Shown one piece after another: positions 17,942 through 26,377 of a stretch of 64,000 nt of DNA (the first letter of the stretch is position 1; every line of letters begins with the position of its first letter). The position numbers and the translations under genes were made by a program. The notes beneath the pieces were generated by a model that saw only the letters and a list, made by a program, of their open reading frames with translations, did not search any database and had not been told where the DNA came from. Source of the stretch: Nonomuraea basaltis (GTDB lineage Bacteria > Actinomycetota > Actinomycetes > Streptosporangiales > Streptosporangiaceae); the NCBI RefSeq assembly GCF_005893125.1, contig NZ_VCJS01000007.1, forward strand, positions 62,001 through 126,000, in the 5' to 3' direction.

Positions 17942-18927
17942 ACCCTTTCGAGGTCGTCGGGTGTCACCTGGTGCGCCAGCGGCAACCCGGCGACCAGCCG
18001 TTCCAGCTCGTCCAGCACGGCGGCGCCCATCCGGGAGAGCTCGTTGCCGTGTGAGCCCGCGATGTGCGGCGTGAGGAAGGCGTTGGGCAGGTCGAACAGC
18101 GGCGAGCTCGGCGGCAGCGGCTCCGGCTCGGTGACGTCCAGGATCGCCGACAGCCGGCCCGACTTCAGCTCGGAGACGAGGGCGTCGGTGTCGACCAGCG
18201 ATCCCCTGGCCGTGTTGATCAGCACGGCGCCGTCCGGCAGCAGCGCCAGCCGCTCGCCGTCCAGCATGTGCCTGGTCTCCGCGGTGGCCGGGGCGTGCAG
18301 GCTGACGATGTCGCTGCGGCGCAGCAACTCGTCCAGCGATACCTGCCGTATCCCGGGAACCACGGTGTAGGGGTCGTAGAGGCACAGGTCCAGGTCGTAC
18401 GGCGAGAGCAGCTCGATCACCTTGCGGCCGATGCGTGAGGCGCCGACGATGCCCACCGTCCGGCCGTTGTTGCCGATGGACGGCTGGATCTGGGCGAGTG
18501 TGAACGCGCGCTCGCGCCGGTAGCGCTCGTTCAGCGCGAAGACTCCCTTGCCGGCCAGCAGGACGACGGCGACCGTGTACTCCGCCACCGGGACCGCGTT
18601 GGCCTCGGCGGCAGAGGAGACCAGCAGGCCGCGCTCCCAGCAGGCGGGCGTGACCAGGGACTTCACCGAGCCGGCGGCGTGCAGCACGCCCCGCAGGCGC
18701 GGCGCGGCCGACAGGACCGCCTCGTCGAGCGGCGGGCAGCCCCAACTGCTGATCAGGATCTCGGTCTCTGCGAGGGCGAGGGCCAGGCTCGGATCGTCGA
18801 AACCCTCGGCGACCAGCGTCACGTCGATGTCGGCCAGCGTGTCCAGCCGCCGCAGCAAGGGCGCGGGGAAGAGCAGAGCGAGATGTTCCTCGCTCATGGC
18901 GAACAGCGCCTTCGGGCGTGGGGACAC
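17935..18927 (-). CDS. D-isomer-specific 2-hydroxyacid dehydrogenase
   Basis: A 330-residue NAD(P)-dependent dehydrogenase. The nucleotide loop is VGIVGASRIGRKVIELL; the catalytic set is the Arg of NTARGSLVDTDAL, the Glu of DVTEPEPLP and the His of LTPHIAGSHGNEL. Such enzymes interconvert 2-keto and D-2-hydroxy acids. The GTG at 18927 is preferred because GGAAGG lies 8 nt upstream; a longer frame to 18975 has no such site. It is divergent from the sugar ABC transporter across a region with a LacI-type operator, so a role in sugar-acid catabolism is more likely than a link to the siderophore genes behind it. Confidence 0.87.
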   Translation of the reverse strand: MSPRPKALFAMSEEHLALLFPAPLLRRLDTLADIDVTLVAEGFDDPSLALALAETEILISSWGCPPLDEAVLSAAPRLRGVLHAAGSVKSLVTPACWERGLLVSSAAEANAVPVAEYTVAVVLLAGKGVFALNERYRRERAFTLAQIQPSIGNNGRTVGIVGASRIGRKVIELLSPYDLDLCLYDPYTVVPGIRQVSLDELLRRSDIVSLHAPATAETRHMLDGERLALLPDGAVLINTARGSLVDTDALVSELKSGRLSAILDVTEPEPLPPSSPLFDLPNAFLTPHIAGSHGNELSRMGAAVLDELERLVAGLPLAHQVTPDDLERVA

Positions 18928-19035
18928 GGGTATGGCCTTCCGTTCGTAGGGATCGGTTTCTAACCGTAGAAGCACAACCGATGATGGTCAACGGTGCACT
19001 TTGGTTGATGAAACACGGGCGTTTGGCCAGTATGC

Positions 19036-19043
19036 AAGCGCTT
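19036..19043. promoter_or_regulatory. LacI-family-type operator core upstream of the sugar transporter
   Basis: The palindrome AAGCGCTT within GCAAGCGCTTTCC (19034-19046) has the central GCGC typical of LacI-family operators. It lies about 110 bp downstream of the dehydrogenase start (on the other strand) and 130 bp before the permease, so it could control both. No LacI gene is in the window. Confidence 0.5.
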
Positions 19044-19174
19044 TCCGTGATTAACGGCATGACTTCTGTAACGTCTCCGTAACGCCATCTTGTGGCCAAT
19101 GCCGCTCAGTCGTAGCGTTCGCAGCTACCGGTTTCTATCCAACTTGGCGAGCAGACGCCTCAGACGGGACTTCG

Positions 19175-20164
19175 GTGATGAGCACGCTACAGACGAGGCA
19201 AGAGCCTCAGACGAGACCGCCCTCCGGGCCGCCCCGGCGCAGGCGCCGCCGGAGCGCGGTGACCCGCGCGAGCTGGTCGGTCGGGCTGCTCGCGCTGCCG
19301 GCGGTCGTCTTCTTCCTGGTCTTCAACTACCTGCCGATGGCCGGTCTGGTGGTGGCGTTCAAGGAGTTCGACGTCGGCCTGGGGATCTTCGACAGCCCGT
19401 GGAACGGGCTGGAGAACTTCGCCTACTTCCTGGAGTCCGGGGACGCGGCGAGGATCCTGTTCAACACGCTCTTCCTGAACATCCTGTTCCTGGCCGCGAC
19501 GCTGGCCGCCGGGATCCTCCTGGCGATCATGCTGAACGAGATCCGCGGGCGCTTCTTCAAGCGGGCCTCACAGTCGGTGATCTTCTTCCCGTACTTCGTC
19601 TCGCCGGTCGTGATCAGCATCATCCTGCAGGTGCTGCTCGCCGGGGCGTCCGGCGGGGGCGGGGCGGTGAACGACGCGATGAGCGGCTTCGGCCTGCCCA
19701 CGGTGGACTGGTACACCGAACCGGGCCCGTGGCCCTGGATCCTCACGGTGGTGAAGGTCTGGCAGCTCGGCGGTTACCTGAGCGTCATCTTCCTCGCCGC
19801 GATCACCGGCATCCCCGAGGAGGTCTACGAGGCCGGGATGATCGACGGAGCCTCGCGCGCCCAGATGGCCTGGCGCATCACTCTCCCGCTGCTGAAGCCC
19901 ACCGCCGCGGTCCTGCTGGTGCTGGGCGTCGGCCGGATCTTCTACGGCGACTTCGGCACCATCTACGCGATCATCGGGGACAACGGCACCCTCTTCGAGA
20001 ACACCGACGTCATCGACACCTACGTCTTCCGCGCCCTGCGCCAGCTCGGTGACTTCGGCACCACCGCCGCGATCGGCCTGTTCCAGTCGGTGATCGGCTT
20101 CATCCTCGTCGTGATCGCGGTGCTCATCCAGCGCAAGTACTCGAAGGAGACCAGCATCCTATGA
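19175..20164 (+). CDS. Carbohydrate ABC transporter permease, LplB type
   Basis: A 329-residue inner-membrane permease of the MalF-like class with a basic N terminus (RRRRRR at residues 21-26) and six hydrophobic segments. The cytoplasmic EAA loop EVYEAGMIDGASRAQMAWRITLPLLKP is clear near residues 225-251, the contact site for the ATPase. The LplB/YteP subgroup imports oligosaccharides, often uronic-acid or polysaccharide fragments. Start is ambiguous between GTG 19175 and ATG 19178. The stop overlaps the second permease as ATGA. No ATPase gene is nearby; such systems often share a genome-encoded MsiK-like ATPase. Confidence 0.9.
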   Translation: MMSTLQTRQEPQTRPPSGPPRRRRRRSAVTRASWSVGLLALPAVVFFLVFNYLPMAGLVVAFKEFDVGLGIFDSPWNGLENFAYFLESGDAARILFNTLFLNILFLAATLAAGILLAIMLNEIRGRFFKRASQSVIFFPYFVSPVVISIILQVLLAGASGGGGAVNDAMSGFGLPTVDWYTEPGPWPWILTVVKVWQLGGYLSVIFLAAITGIPEEVYEAGMIDGASRAQMAWRITLPLLKPTAAVLLVLGVGRIFYGDFGTIYAIIGDNGTLFENTDVIDTYVFRALRQLGDFGTTAAIGLFQSVIGFILVVIAVLIQRKYSKETSIL

Positions 20165-21024
20165 GCAGCAGAAAGCTGGAGCCGTTCACCATCGTCAGCA
20201 TCGTCGGCGTCTCCCTCGCCGTGCTGGCCTGCGCCGTCCCCTTCTGGATGATCATCGCGGGGTCGTTCACGAGCGAGACCCAGCTGGCCACGACCGGCTA
20301 CAGCTTCTTCCCGGACTTCGACCTCACCGCCTACCAGATGATCTTCACGGGTCCCGCGGTGCTCGACGCCTATATCGCCAGCCTCTTCATCACCGTCGTG
20401 GGCACGGCGCTGTCCCTGGCGGTGACGTCGGGGCTGAGCTGGGTGATCGCCCGCCGGCTGCCCGGCATCAGCCGGCCGCTGACCATCTTCGCCTACCTGC
20501 CGATGCTGTTCTCCGGCGGCCTCGTCCCGCTCTACCTGCTGGTGACGCAGTATCTGCAGCTGCAGAACAGCTACTTCGCGGTCATCCTGCCGCTGCTGGT
20601 CATGCCGTTCCTGGTCTTCGTCCAGGTCAGCTCCTTCCGTCAGCTTCCCGAGTCGATCTTCGAATCGGCCAAGATCGACGGTGCGGGCGAGCTGCGCATC
20701 TTCTTCACGATCGCGCTGCCGCTGTCCAAGCCGATCCTGGCCGTCGTCGGCCTCTTCTACGCCGTGCACTACTGGAACGACTGGTTCATGGCGCTGCTGT
20801 TCATCGACGACGTCCACAAGTTCCCGCTCCCGCTGGTCCTGCAGAACCTGATCTCCAACATCTCGTTCACGGCGATGCTGCCGCAGCTGGCCGAGTCGGC
20901 CACCCCCGTCTACCAGCTCCGGCTCGCCCTCACCACCGTCGCCATCGGCCCCATCCTGCTCGCCTACCCCTTTGCCCAGCGCTACTTCGTCAAGGGCATC
21001 ACCCTCGGTGCCACCAAGGGCTGA
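20161..21024 (+). CDS. Carbohydrate ABC transporter permease, LplC/YtcP type
   Basis: A 287-residue MalG-like permease with six hydrophobic segments. The EAA loop is ESIFESAKIDGAGELRIFFTIALPLSKP near residues 164-191, and the C terminus ends AQRYFVKGITLGATKG, the usual ending of this class. It pairs with the LplB-type permease through an ATGA overlap and is followed by the binding protein gene, giving the order permease-permease-binding protein. Confidence 0.92.
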   Translation: MSSRKLEPFTIVSIVGVSLAVLACAVPFWMIIAGSFTSETQLATTGYSFFPDFDLTAYQMIFTGPAVLDAYIASLFITVVGTALSLAVTSGLSWVIARRLPGISRPLTIFAYLPMLFSGGLVPLYLLVTQYLQLQNSYFAVILPLLVMPFLVFVQVSSFRQLPESIFESAKIDGAGELRIFFTIALPLSKPILAVVGLFYAVHYWNDWFMALLFIDDVHKFPLPLVLQNLISNISFTAMLPQLAESATPVYQLRLALTTVAIGPILLAYPFAQRYFVKGITLGATKG

Positions 21025-21052
21025 TTCCGCTCCCGCCACCTCAGGAGTAACC

Positions 21053-22627
21053 GTGTCCAACCCCATGATGTCCCGGCGCGGCCTGCTGGCCGCCGGCGGC
21101 GGCCTGTCCCTCGCCGCCCTCCTCGCCGCCTGCTCCGACGACTCCTCGACGCCGAAAGCCGCCCAGAGCAGCGGCGCGGCCGCCGAAGCGCTCGCGCTGA
21201 GCCTGCTGCTGCCCGGCGACGTGCCGGTCGGCTGGGACCCCGTCCTGGCCGAGGTCAACAAGAAGCTCCAGGCCGATCTGGGCTTCACCATCAAGCCGCA
21301 GTTCATCCCGTGGACCAGCTACGGCCAGCAGGCGCTGCTGAAGTTCACCGCAGGGGAGAAGTTCGACACCGCGCTGCAGGCGCGCTGGCTCAACATGACC
21401 CAGCTCGCGGCCAGCGGCTCGATCGTCGATCTGAGCAGCCTGATGTCCAGCGGCAAGTACCCCAACCTGACCGCCACGATCGACCCGAAGATCATTGAGT
21501 TGAACCGGTGGAGCGGCAAGCTCTACGGCCTGCCCCAGATCAACTCCGTCGCTCGCTTCCACCACTTCAGCATCCGCCAGGACCTGGCCGAGAAGTACGG
21601 CACGAGCGACATCACGGACTTCGCGGGCCTGGAGAAGTTCTGGTACGACGTCAAGCAGAAGGACAAGGGGATCACTCCGATCGGGATCAGCTCCCGGATG
21701 CCCAAGCTGCTGGTGGCGTGGAACCCGGTCGGCTGGCTCAACCCCTACATGTGGGACAACCCCACCATGAGCATCGCCTCCTTCACCGGCGACTCGCTCA
21801 ACTTCGTCCTGGCCGCCGACGGCAAGACGAGCGGCTCGTCCAACCCGATCCCGTGGTGGGAGGCCCCGGGCATGGTGGACGCGCTGCGCTTGATCCGGAA
21901 GTACTACCAGGACGGGCTGATCAACAAGAACGCCCTCACCCTGGACTCGAAGGCGCTGGACTCCCAGTTCAAGGCCGGCCGCGTCGCCACCGGCTGGGCC
22001 ATGACCGACGGCCTGTCCTCCACGGCCCTGCCGGAGCTGACCAAGAACGTGCCGGGTGCGATGATCGCGAACGTGATGCCGCTCAAGGGCGGCGAGAACG
22101 CCAAGCCGTACCAGACCTTCCAGAGCGACAACTTCGTCGTGCTCAACGCCAAGGGCCAGAGCAACGAGAAGGCCATGCAGCTGCAGGAGTGGGTCTCGAT
22201 CAAGGAGAACCACGACCTGATCAACTACGGCCTCCCCGGCAAGGACTGGAACCCGATCGGCGACGACAAGTACGAGAAGGTCTCCACCTACACCTTCCCC
22301 GGGTTCGCCCTCGCCTGGCGGGCCAAGCTGGAGCGCCGGATCAAGGACATGACCGAGTCCGAGACCAAGTGGTTCGACTGGGCGCAGGACATCAACAACT
22401 TCACCGTCGACCCGTACGCCGCCTTCGTCCCCGACCCTGAGCCGGTCAAGCGGGAGAACACCCAGGTCACCGCGGCCCTGACGCAGTTCGCCAACCCGCT
22501 GTTCATCGGCGCGGTGGACGTCGACCAGGGCCTGGACAAGCTGAAGAAGGCGCTGGACCGGGCGGGCCTGGCCAAGCTCCAGGCGGAGATGGCCAAGCAG
22601 GCCGACGCCTACCTCAAGGGCCAGTAG
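21053..22627 (+). CDS. Extracellular sugar-binding lipoprotein (LplA/YtcQ type)
   Basis: A 524-residue solute-binding protein. MSRRGLL at residues 6-12 followed by a hydrophobic stretch and LLAAC with the lipid cysteine at residue 27 make a Tat-type lipoprotein signal. The mature part shows family-1-like features such as FDTALQARWLNMTQLAASGSIVDLSSL and GVADR-less but typical GLEKFWYDVKQKDKGITPIGI. AGGAG at 21043-21047 fixes the GTG start at 21053. It should deliver an oligosaccharide to the two upstream permeases. Confidence 0.9.
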   Translation: MSNPMMSRRGLLAAGGGLSLAALLAACSDDSSTPKAAQSSGAAAEALALSLLLPGDVPVGWDPVLAEVNKKLQADLGFTIKPQFIPWTSYGQQALLKFTAGEKFDTALQARWLNMTQLAASGSIVDLSSLMSSGKYPNLTATIDPKIIELNRWSGKLYGLPQINSVARFHHFSIRQDLAEKYGTSDITDFAGLEKFWYDVKQKDKGITPIGISSRMPKLLVAWNPVGWLNPYMWDNPTMSIASFTGDSLNFVLAADGKTSGSSNPIPWWEAPGMVDALRLIRKYYQDGLINKNALTLDSKALDSQFKAGRVATGWAMTDGLSSTALPELTKNVPGAMIANVMPLKGGENAKPYQTFQSDNFVVLNAKGQSNEKAMQLQEWVSIKENHDLINYGLPGKDWNPIGDDKYEKVSTYTFPGFALAWRAKLERRIKDMTESETKWFDWAQDINNFTVDPYAAFVPDPEPVKRENTQVTAALTQFANPLFIGAVDVDQGLDKLKKALDRAGLAKLQAEMAKQADAYLKGQ

Positions 22628-22707
22628 GAGCGTAGGAGCACAGCACGTCGGGGCAGCGGCTCGGCTGCCGTTCGGGGGATCTCACACCTAGAAAGGACGC
22701 ACCTCCC

Positions 22708-25593
22708 ATGAAGCCTGAGCTGTCCCGGCGTGCCGTGCTGCGCGCGACCGGAGCCGGGGTCGCGGTCGCCGCGAGCTGGAACTGGCTGGCCGAGCCCGCG
22801 GCGGCCGCCCAAGCCGGCCGGACGCTGGATGTGGTGATCTTCGGCGATGCGGCGTCGGAGGCCGCCCACGCGGTCACCCCGACGGCGTCCGACGTGGTGG
22901 CGGGGGCGCTCGGCCAGAGCGCCCGCGTGCTCAACCCCCAGACGCCCGCGAGTTTCTGGGGCGGCACCGTCGCCTGCACGGTCAAGTGCGTGCCGGAGGG
23001 CACCACCTACGTGACCATCAAGCTCTGGGGCGGCGACCGCGCCCCGACCGAGGCCGACCAGTCCCGGCTGCAGCTGTTCTGCGAGGGCAAGCAGGTCGGC
23101 CACTACCACCTGGGCGCGGTCGACCCGCTGGACATCCTCAGCCTGGACGCCCACTCGCCGGGTCGTTTCCACTACCACACCCTGCCGCTGCCGGAGGCGA
23201 TGACCAAGGACAAGGAGCAGGTCACGCTGGAGATCCGGGGCATGGGCCGGGTCTGGGGCTACGGGCAGAACGCCGCGGAGTTCTACCGCACGCTGAACAA
23301 GCCGACCCGCCCCTTCTACCGGATCTACACGCACGCGGAGCCGTACTTCCCCGGAGACGACATCCAGGGCCCCGCGCCTGATGTGACCATCCGGCCCGAG
23401 CCGGGGCCCGAGATCCTGGAGAAGATCAAGACCAGGGTCCTCAACGAGCACCGCAACTGGCTGGGCGGCAGCGCCGCCTCGATGGACTCTTGGGCCTACC
23501 TGAGCCTGGCCGAGGGCTACTTCTACCCCGGCAGCCCGGCCTACCAGAACCCCGACACCATCGACCAGGTGCTGGGCGCCATCGACGCCCGCTACACCAA
23601 GTGGCTGACGGACCCGGCCGTGCTGACCTCCTCCGACCAGCAGTGGGAGGGCTTCGGCAAGGTGGGCCACGTGCTGGTCCTGCTCAAGGACGTGCTGGGC
23701 GACCGGCTGGAACAGCGGATCGGGGCGCGGACCGTGGGCGCGCCCAACCCCGGTTTCGAGCGCGGCGGTACGGCCCCCGCCGGCTGGACCACCGCCAGAT
23801 GGGCCGGCACGGCCACCTGGCTCTGGGACGACACCGTCAAGCGCAGCGGCTCCCGTTCGGTCAAGATCGTCACCGAGGCGGGCGCGGCGGCCGGGTGGAG
23901 CACCTCCCAGAACCGCACGCTGATCGGCCAGGGCAAGCACCGTTACAGCGTCTGGGTCAAGACCGAGAGCGTCGTCGCCCCCGGCGCCTACCTCGACGTG
24001 CTCTTCTACGACTCCGCCGGAAAGATCGTCGGCACCGACAACAAGTTCTACGCGCCCACCGGCACCAACGACTGGACCCAGATCACCGCCGAGCTGACCA
24101 CCCCGGCCACCGCCACCGAGCTCCGGCTGGACGTGCGGGTCCAGGGCGGCGGCACCGCCTGGTACGACGACGTCGAGGTCACCCCGCTGGACGGGGCCAC
24201 CGAGCCGGACCAGGGGGAGCTGCCGATCCGGCGCGCCGCCTACACGAAGATGATGACCGAGTCCATCTCGTACTGGCGTCAGCACATGCCGCACTACAGC
24301 AACCAGGTGCAGATCTGTGCGCTCGGCATCTACCGCTGCAACCGCGGTCTGATGCTGATAAATCCGGATCAGGCGCCGCTGGCCGAGGAGAAGGCCCGCG
24401 ACTACATCCACCAGGCCGTCGGCCTCAAGCCCTTCCTCGGCAAGGAGGACGCCTCCGGCACCCCCAGCAAGCCACTGGGCGAGCACTTCTACCAGACCAC
24501 GAAGAAGGGGCTGACCAAGGAGCTGGGCTACGTCGGCAGCTACGGCGAGGTCACCGGCTGGCTGGTGCAGCTGTACGAGGCGGTCACCCGCTTCGACGGC
24601 GTCAAGGACCCCGACCTCGAGGCGCAGCTGGTCAAGATGATCAACGCGCGGGCGGTCTTCCGCTACCCCGAGGTCGACGAAGACGGCTACCGCAGCATGC
24701 GCCTGGAGGCGGCGGTCGGCTGGCGTGACGACCACTATCCCGGCATCGTCACCTACGCCCAGCGGGTGGACTGGGACGGCCACCCGCTCATGGCCTCTGG
24801 GGTCTTCGACGACCCCGCCATCGTCGGCCGCGGCCAGCGCATGGTCGCCGACAACCAGTTCTTCGGCAGCCTCGACCTGTTGCAGACCCACTCGTGGTCG
24901 CGGGTCGGGGTGGTCGCCCTGCGCCTGCTCCTGCGGGACTGGCCCGCCTTCAGCGCGCGTACGGCCCGGCCACAGAGCTTCCCGATGGACTGGGACGCGC
25001 CCGGTTCGGTCTTCGCCGACGAGGAGAACGGCGTCGTCGCGATCAAGAACGGCCAGGAGATCCTCTACGCCTCGCTCTACTGGCGGGCCCGGCAGGCCGT
25101 GAACAATCTGGCCAGGGTCCACCACATCACCCCCGACACCCACCGGGTCGCCACCCTCCGCCAGCAGTGCTCCGTCACCCCGACGGGCGAGACCTGGACC
25201 GAGCAGGACTGGGTCTGCTTCAACTTCGCCATCAACGACCCGGCCGCCTCGCACATCCCGCCCGGCGGCTTCCCGCCGCCCGGCGCCGAGGTGCATCAGG
25301 CCTTCGCGGGCGAGGTGCTCAAGGTCGCGCCGCACCCCGCCGACGTGCCCGACCCGGCGCTCGGCGTGGACTTCCCCGGCGTCGAGAAGCTCTTCGTGGG
25401 CAAGGCGCAGTTCTACCGCTGCTCCTACGGCCGGTACCTGATCGGGATGAACACCGACAGCGAGCGCTCCCGCCGCCTGTACACCACCGGCGGCGGCCAG
25501 GCCCGCGATCTCGTCACCGGCCGGCGGCTCCGGCTCGGTGGCTCGATCGAGGTCGACCCGCTCAGCACCGTGGTTCTCTACCTGGAGGATTGA
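22708..25593 (+). CDS. Large Tat-exported protein, helical toroid-like with inserted carbohydrate-binding domain
   Basis: A 961-residue protein of no family I can name with certainty. LSRRAVLRA at residues 5-13 begins a Tat signal ending near residue 35. Residues 40-210 look like a beta domain. A helical part rich in Trp/Tyr starts near 235 and is interrupted by a CBM4/9-like beta-sandwich (about 345-495: NPGFERGG, GSRSVKIVTEAG, YSVWVKTE, AWYDDVEVTPLDG). Helical sequence resumes at AAYTKMMTESISYWRQHMPHY, with many conserved-looking His/Trp/Tyr, and a C-terminal beta domain closes the protein. Architecture and the adjacent oligosaccharide transporter suggest a polysaccharide lyase or hydrolase that feeds the transporter. 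Confidence 0.8.
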   Translation: MKPELSRRAVLRATGAGVAVAASWNWLAEPAAAAQAGRTLDVVIFGDAASEAAHAVTPTASDVVAGALGQSARVLNPQTPASFWGGTVACTVKCVPEGTTYVTIKLWGGDRAPTEADQSRLQLFCEGKQVGHYHLGAVDPLDILSLDAHSPGRFHYHTLPLPEAMTKDKEQVTLEIRGMGRVWGYGQNAAEFYRTLNKPTRPFYRIYTHAEPYFPGDDIQGPAPDVTIRPEPGPEILEKIKTRVLNEHRNWLGGSAASMDSWAYLSLAEGYFYPGSPAYQNPDTIDQVLGAIDARYTKWLTDPAVLTSSDQQWEGFGKVGHVLVLLKDVLGDRLEQRIGARTVGAPNPGFERGGTAPAGWTTARWAGTATWLWDDTVKRSGSRSVKIVTEAGAAAGWSTSQNRTLIGQGKHRYSVWVKTESVVAPGAYLDVLFYDSAGKIVGTDNKFYAPTGTNDWTQITAELTTPATATELRLDVRVQGGGTAWYDDVEVTPLDGATEPDQGELPIRRAAYTKMMTESISYWRQHMPHYSNQVQICALGIYRCNRGLMLINPDQAPLAEEKARDYIHQAVGLKPFLGKEDASGTPSKPLGEHFYQTTKKGLTKELGYVGSYGEVTGWLVQLYEAVTRFDGVKDPDLEAQLVKMINARAVFRYPEVDEDGYRSMRLEAAVGWRDDHYPGIVTYAQRVDWDGHPLMASGVFDDPAIVGRGQRMVADNQFFGSLDLLQTHSWSRVGVVALRLLLRDWPAFSARTARPQSFPMDWDAPGSVFADEENGVVAIKNGQEILYASLYWRARQAVNNLARVHHITPDTHRVATLRQQCSVTPTGETWTEQDWVCFNFAINDPAASHIPPGGFPPPGAEVHQAFAGEVLKVAPHPADVPDPALGVDFPGVEKLFVGKAQFYRCSYGRYLIGMNTDSERSRRLYTTGGGQARDLVTGRRLRLGGSIEVDPLSTVVLYLED

Positions 25594-25620
25594 CGCCTCT
25601 GTTCGTGGTTCGCCGAGACC

Positions 25621-25641
25621 CTGCAGGAGGCCCTCCTGCAG
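25621..25641. repeat. Near-perfect palindrome upstream of alpha/beta hydrolase
   Basis: Ten-bp arms CTGCAGGAGG (25621-25630) and CCTCCTGCAG (25632-25641) around a single C. It could fold in RNA or be an operator; it separates the exported protein from the hydrolase and its arms carry SD-like AGGAGG sequence. Confidence 0.5.
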
Positions 25642-25663
25642 GAGTCACCCCTTTGGAGATCGC

Positions 25664-26377
25664 ATGAAGCTGCACGTTCGGACGCGAGGATCCGGCGGCC
25701 CGCCGCTGCTCCTGGTGCACGGGTGGGGCGGCGATCACCGGGTGTGGGACGCGCTCGACTTCGGCGAGCGCCGCGTGATCGCCGTGGACCTGCGCGGTCA
25801 CGGCAAGTCCCCGGCTCCGGAGACCGGTTACACCCCCGCCCGCCTGGCCGGCGACCTGCTGTCGTCGATCGACGAGCCGGTGGTGGCCATCGGGCACTCC
25901 ATGGGCGCCCAGGTCGTCACCGCGCTGGCGGTCGAGCACCCGCCGTCGGTGCGCGCGATGGTCGTCGTCGCCCCGGCCTACGGTGCGGACGAGGCCGAGG
26001 AGCGGCTCCTCCCCGGCCGCCTGGCCGCGCTGCGGGCGGACGGGGCCGCCGCGGCGTTGCGGCAGCTCGGGCCGCTGCCCGCGCCGGTGGCCGAGCAGTT
26101 GCTGGCGACACCGGGCCACGTGCTGGCCGAGTGCTACGCCGGGATGTACACCGTGCCCGGGGCCTTCGGGGCGCGCCGGGAGTCCGAGCGCTATCTGGCC
26201 AGGCGGAGCTGCCCGGTGCTGGCCGTACACAACGTGCCGGAAGCCGCGCGGTGGGAGGCCGGGCTGCCGGCGCATCCGCGCTCCACGAGCGTGGTGTGGC
26301 CGGAGGCCGGGCATTTCCTTCACGTGGAGCATCCAGCGAGATTTGTGGACTTGGTGCTATCTGTGTGGGGCTGCTGA
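25664..26377 (+). CDS. Alpha/beta hydrolase
   Basis: A 237-residue alpha/beta hydrolase. LLLVHGWGGDHRVW is the oxyanion region, IGHSMGAQV the nucleophile elbow (Ser near residue 76), and WPEAGHFLHVEHP holds the catalytic His. Substrate unknown; esterase or lactonase activity is likely. GGAG at 25655-25658 sets the ATG at 25664. Last gene of the carbohydrate locus; its 3' end overlaps the convergent membrane protein gene by 21 bp. Confidence 0.87.
   Translation: MKLHVRTRGSGGPPLLLVHGWGGDHRVWDALDFGERRVIAVDLRGHGKSPAPETGYTPARLAGDLLSSIDEPVVAIGHSMGAQVVTALAVEHPPSVRAMVVVAPAYGADEAEERLLPGRLAALRADGAAAALRQLGPLPAPVAEQLLATPGHVLAECYAGMYTVPGAFGARRESERYLARRSCPVLAVHNVPEAARWEAGLPAHPRSTSVVWPEAGHFLHVEHPARFVDLVLSVWGC

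Noticed and set aside
22609..25335. Very long minus-strand open frame opposite the large exported protein
   Set aside because: Gly/Val/Asp/Arg-rich product with no domain pattern or ribosome site; a shadow of strong third-position GC bias.
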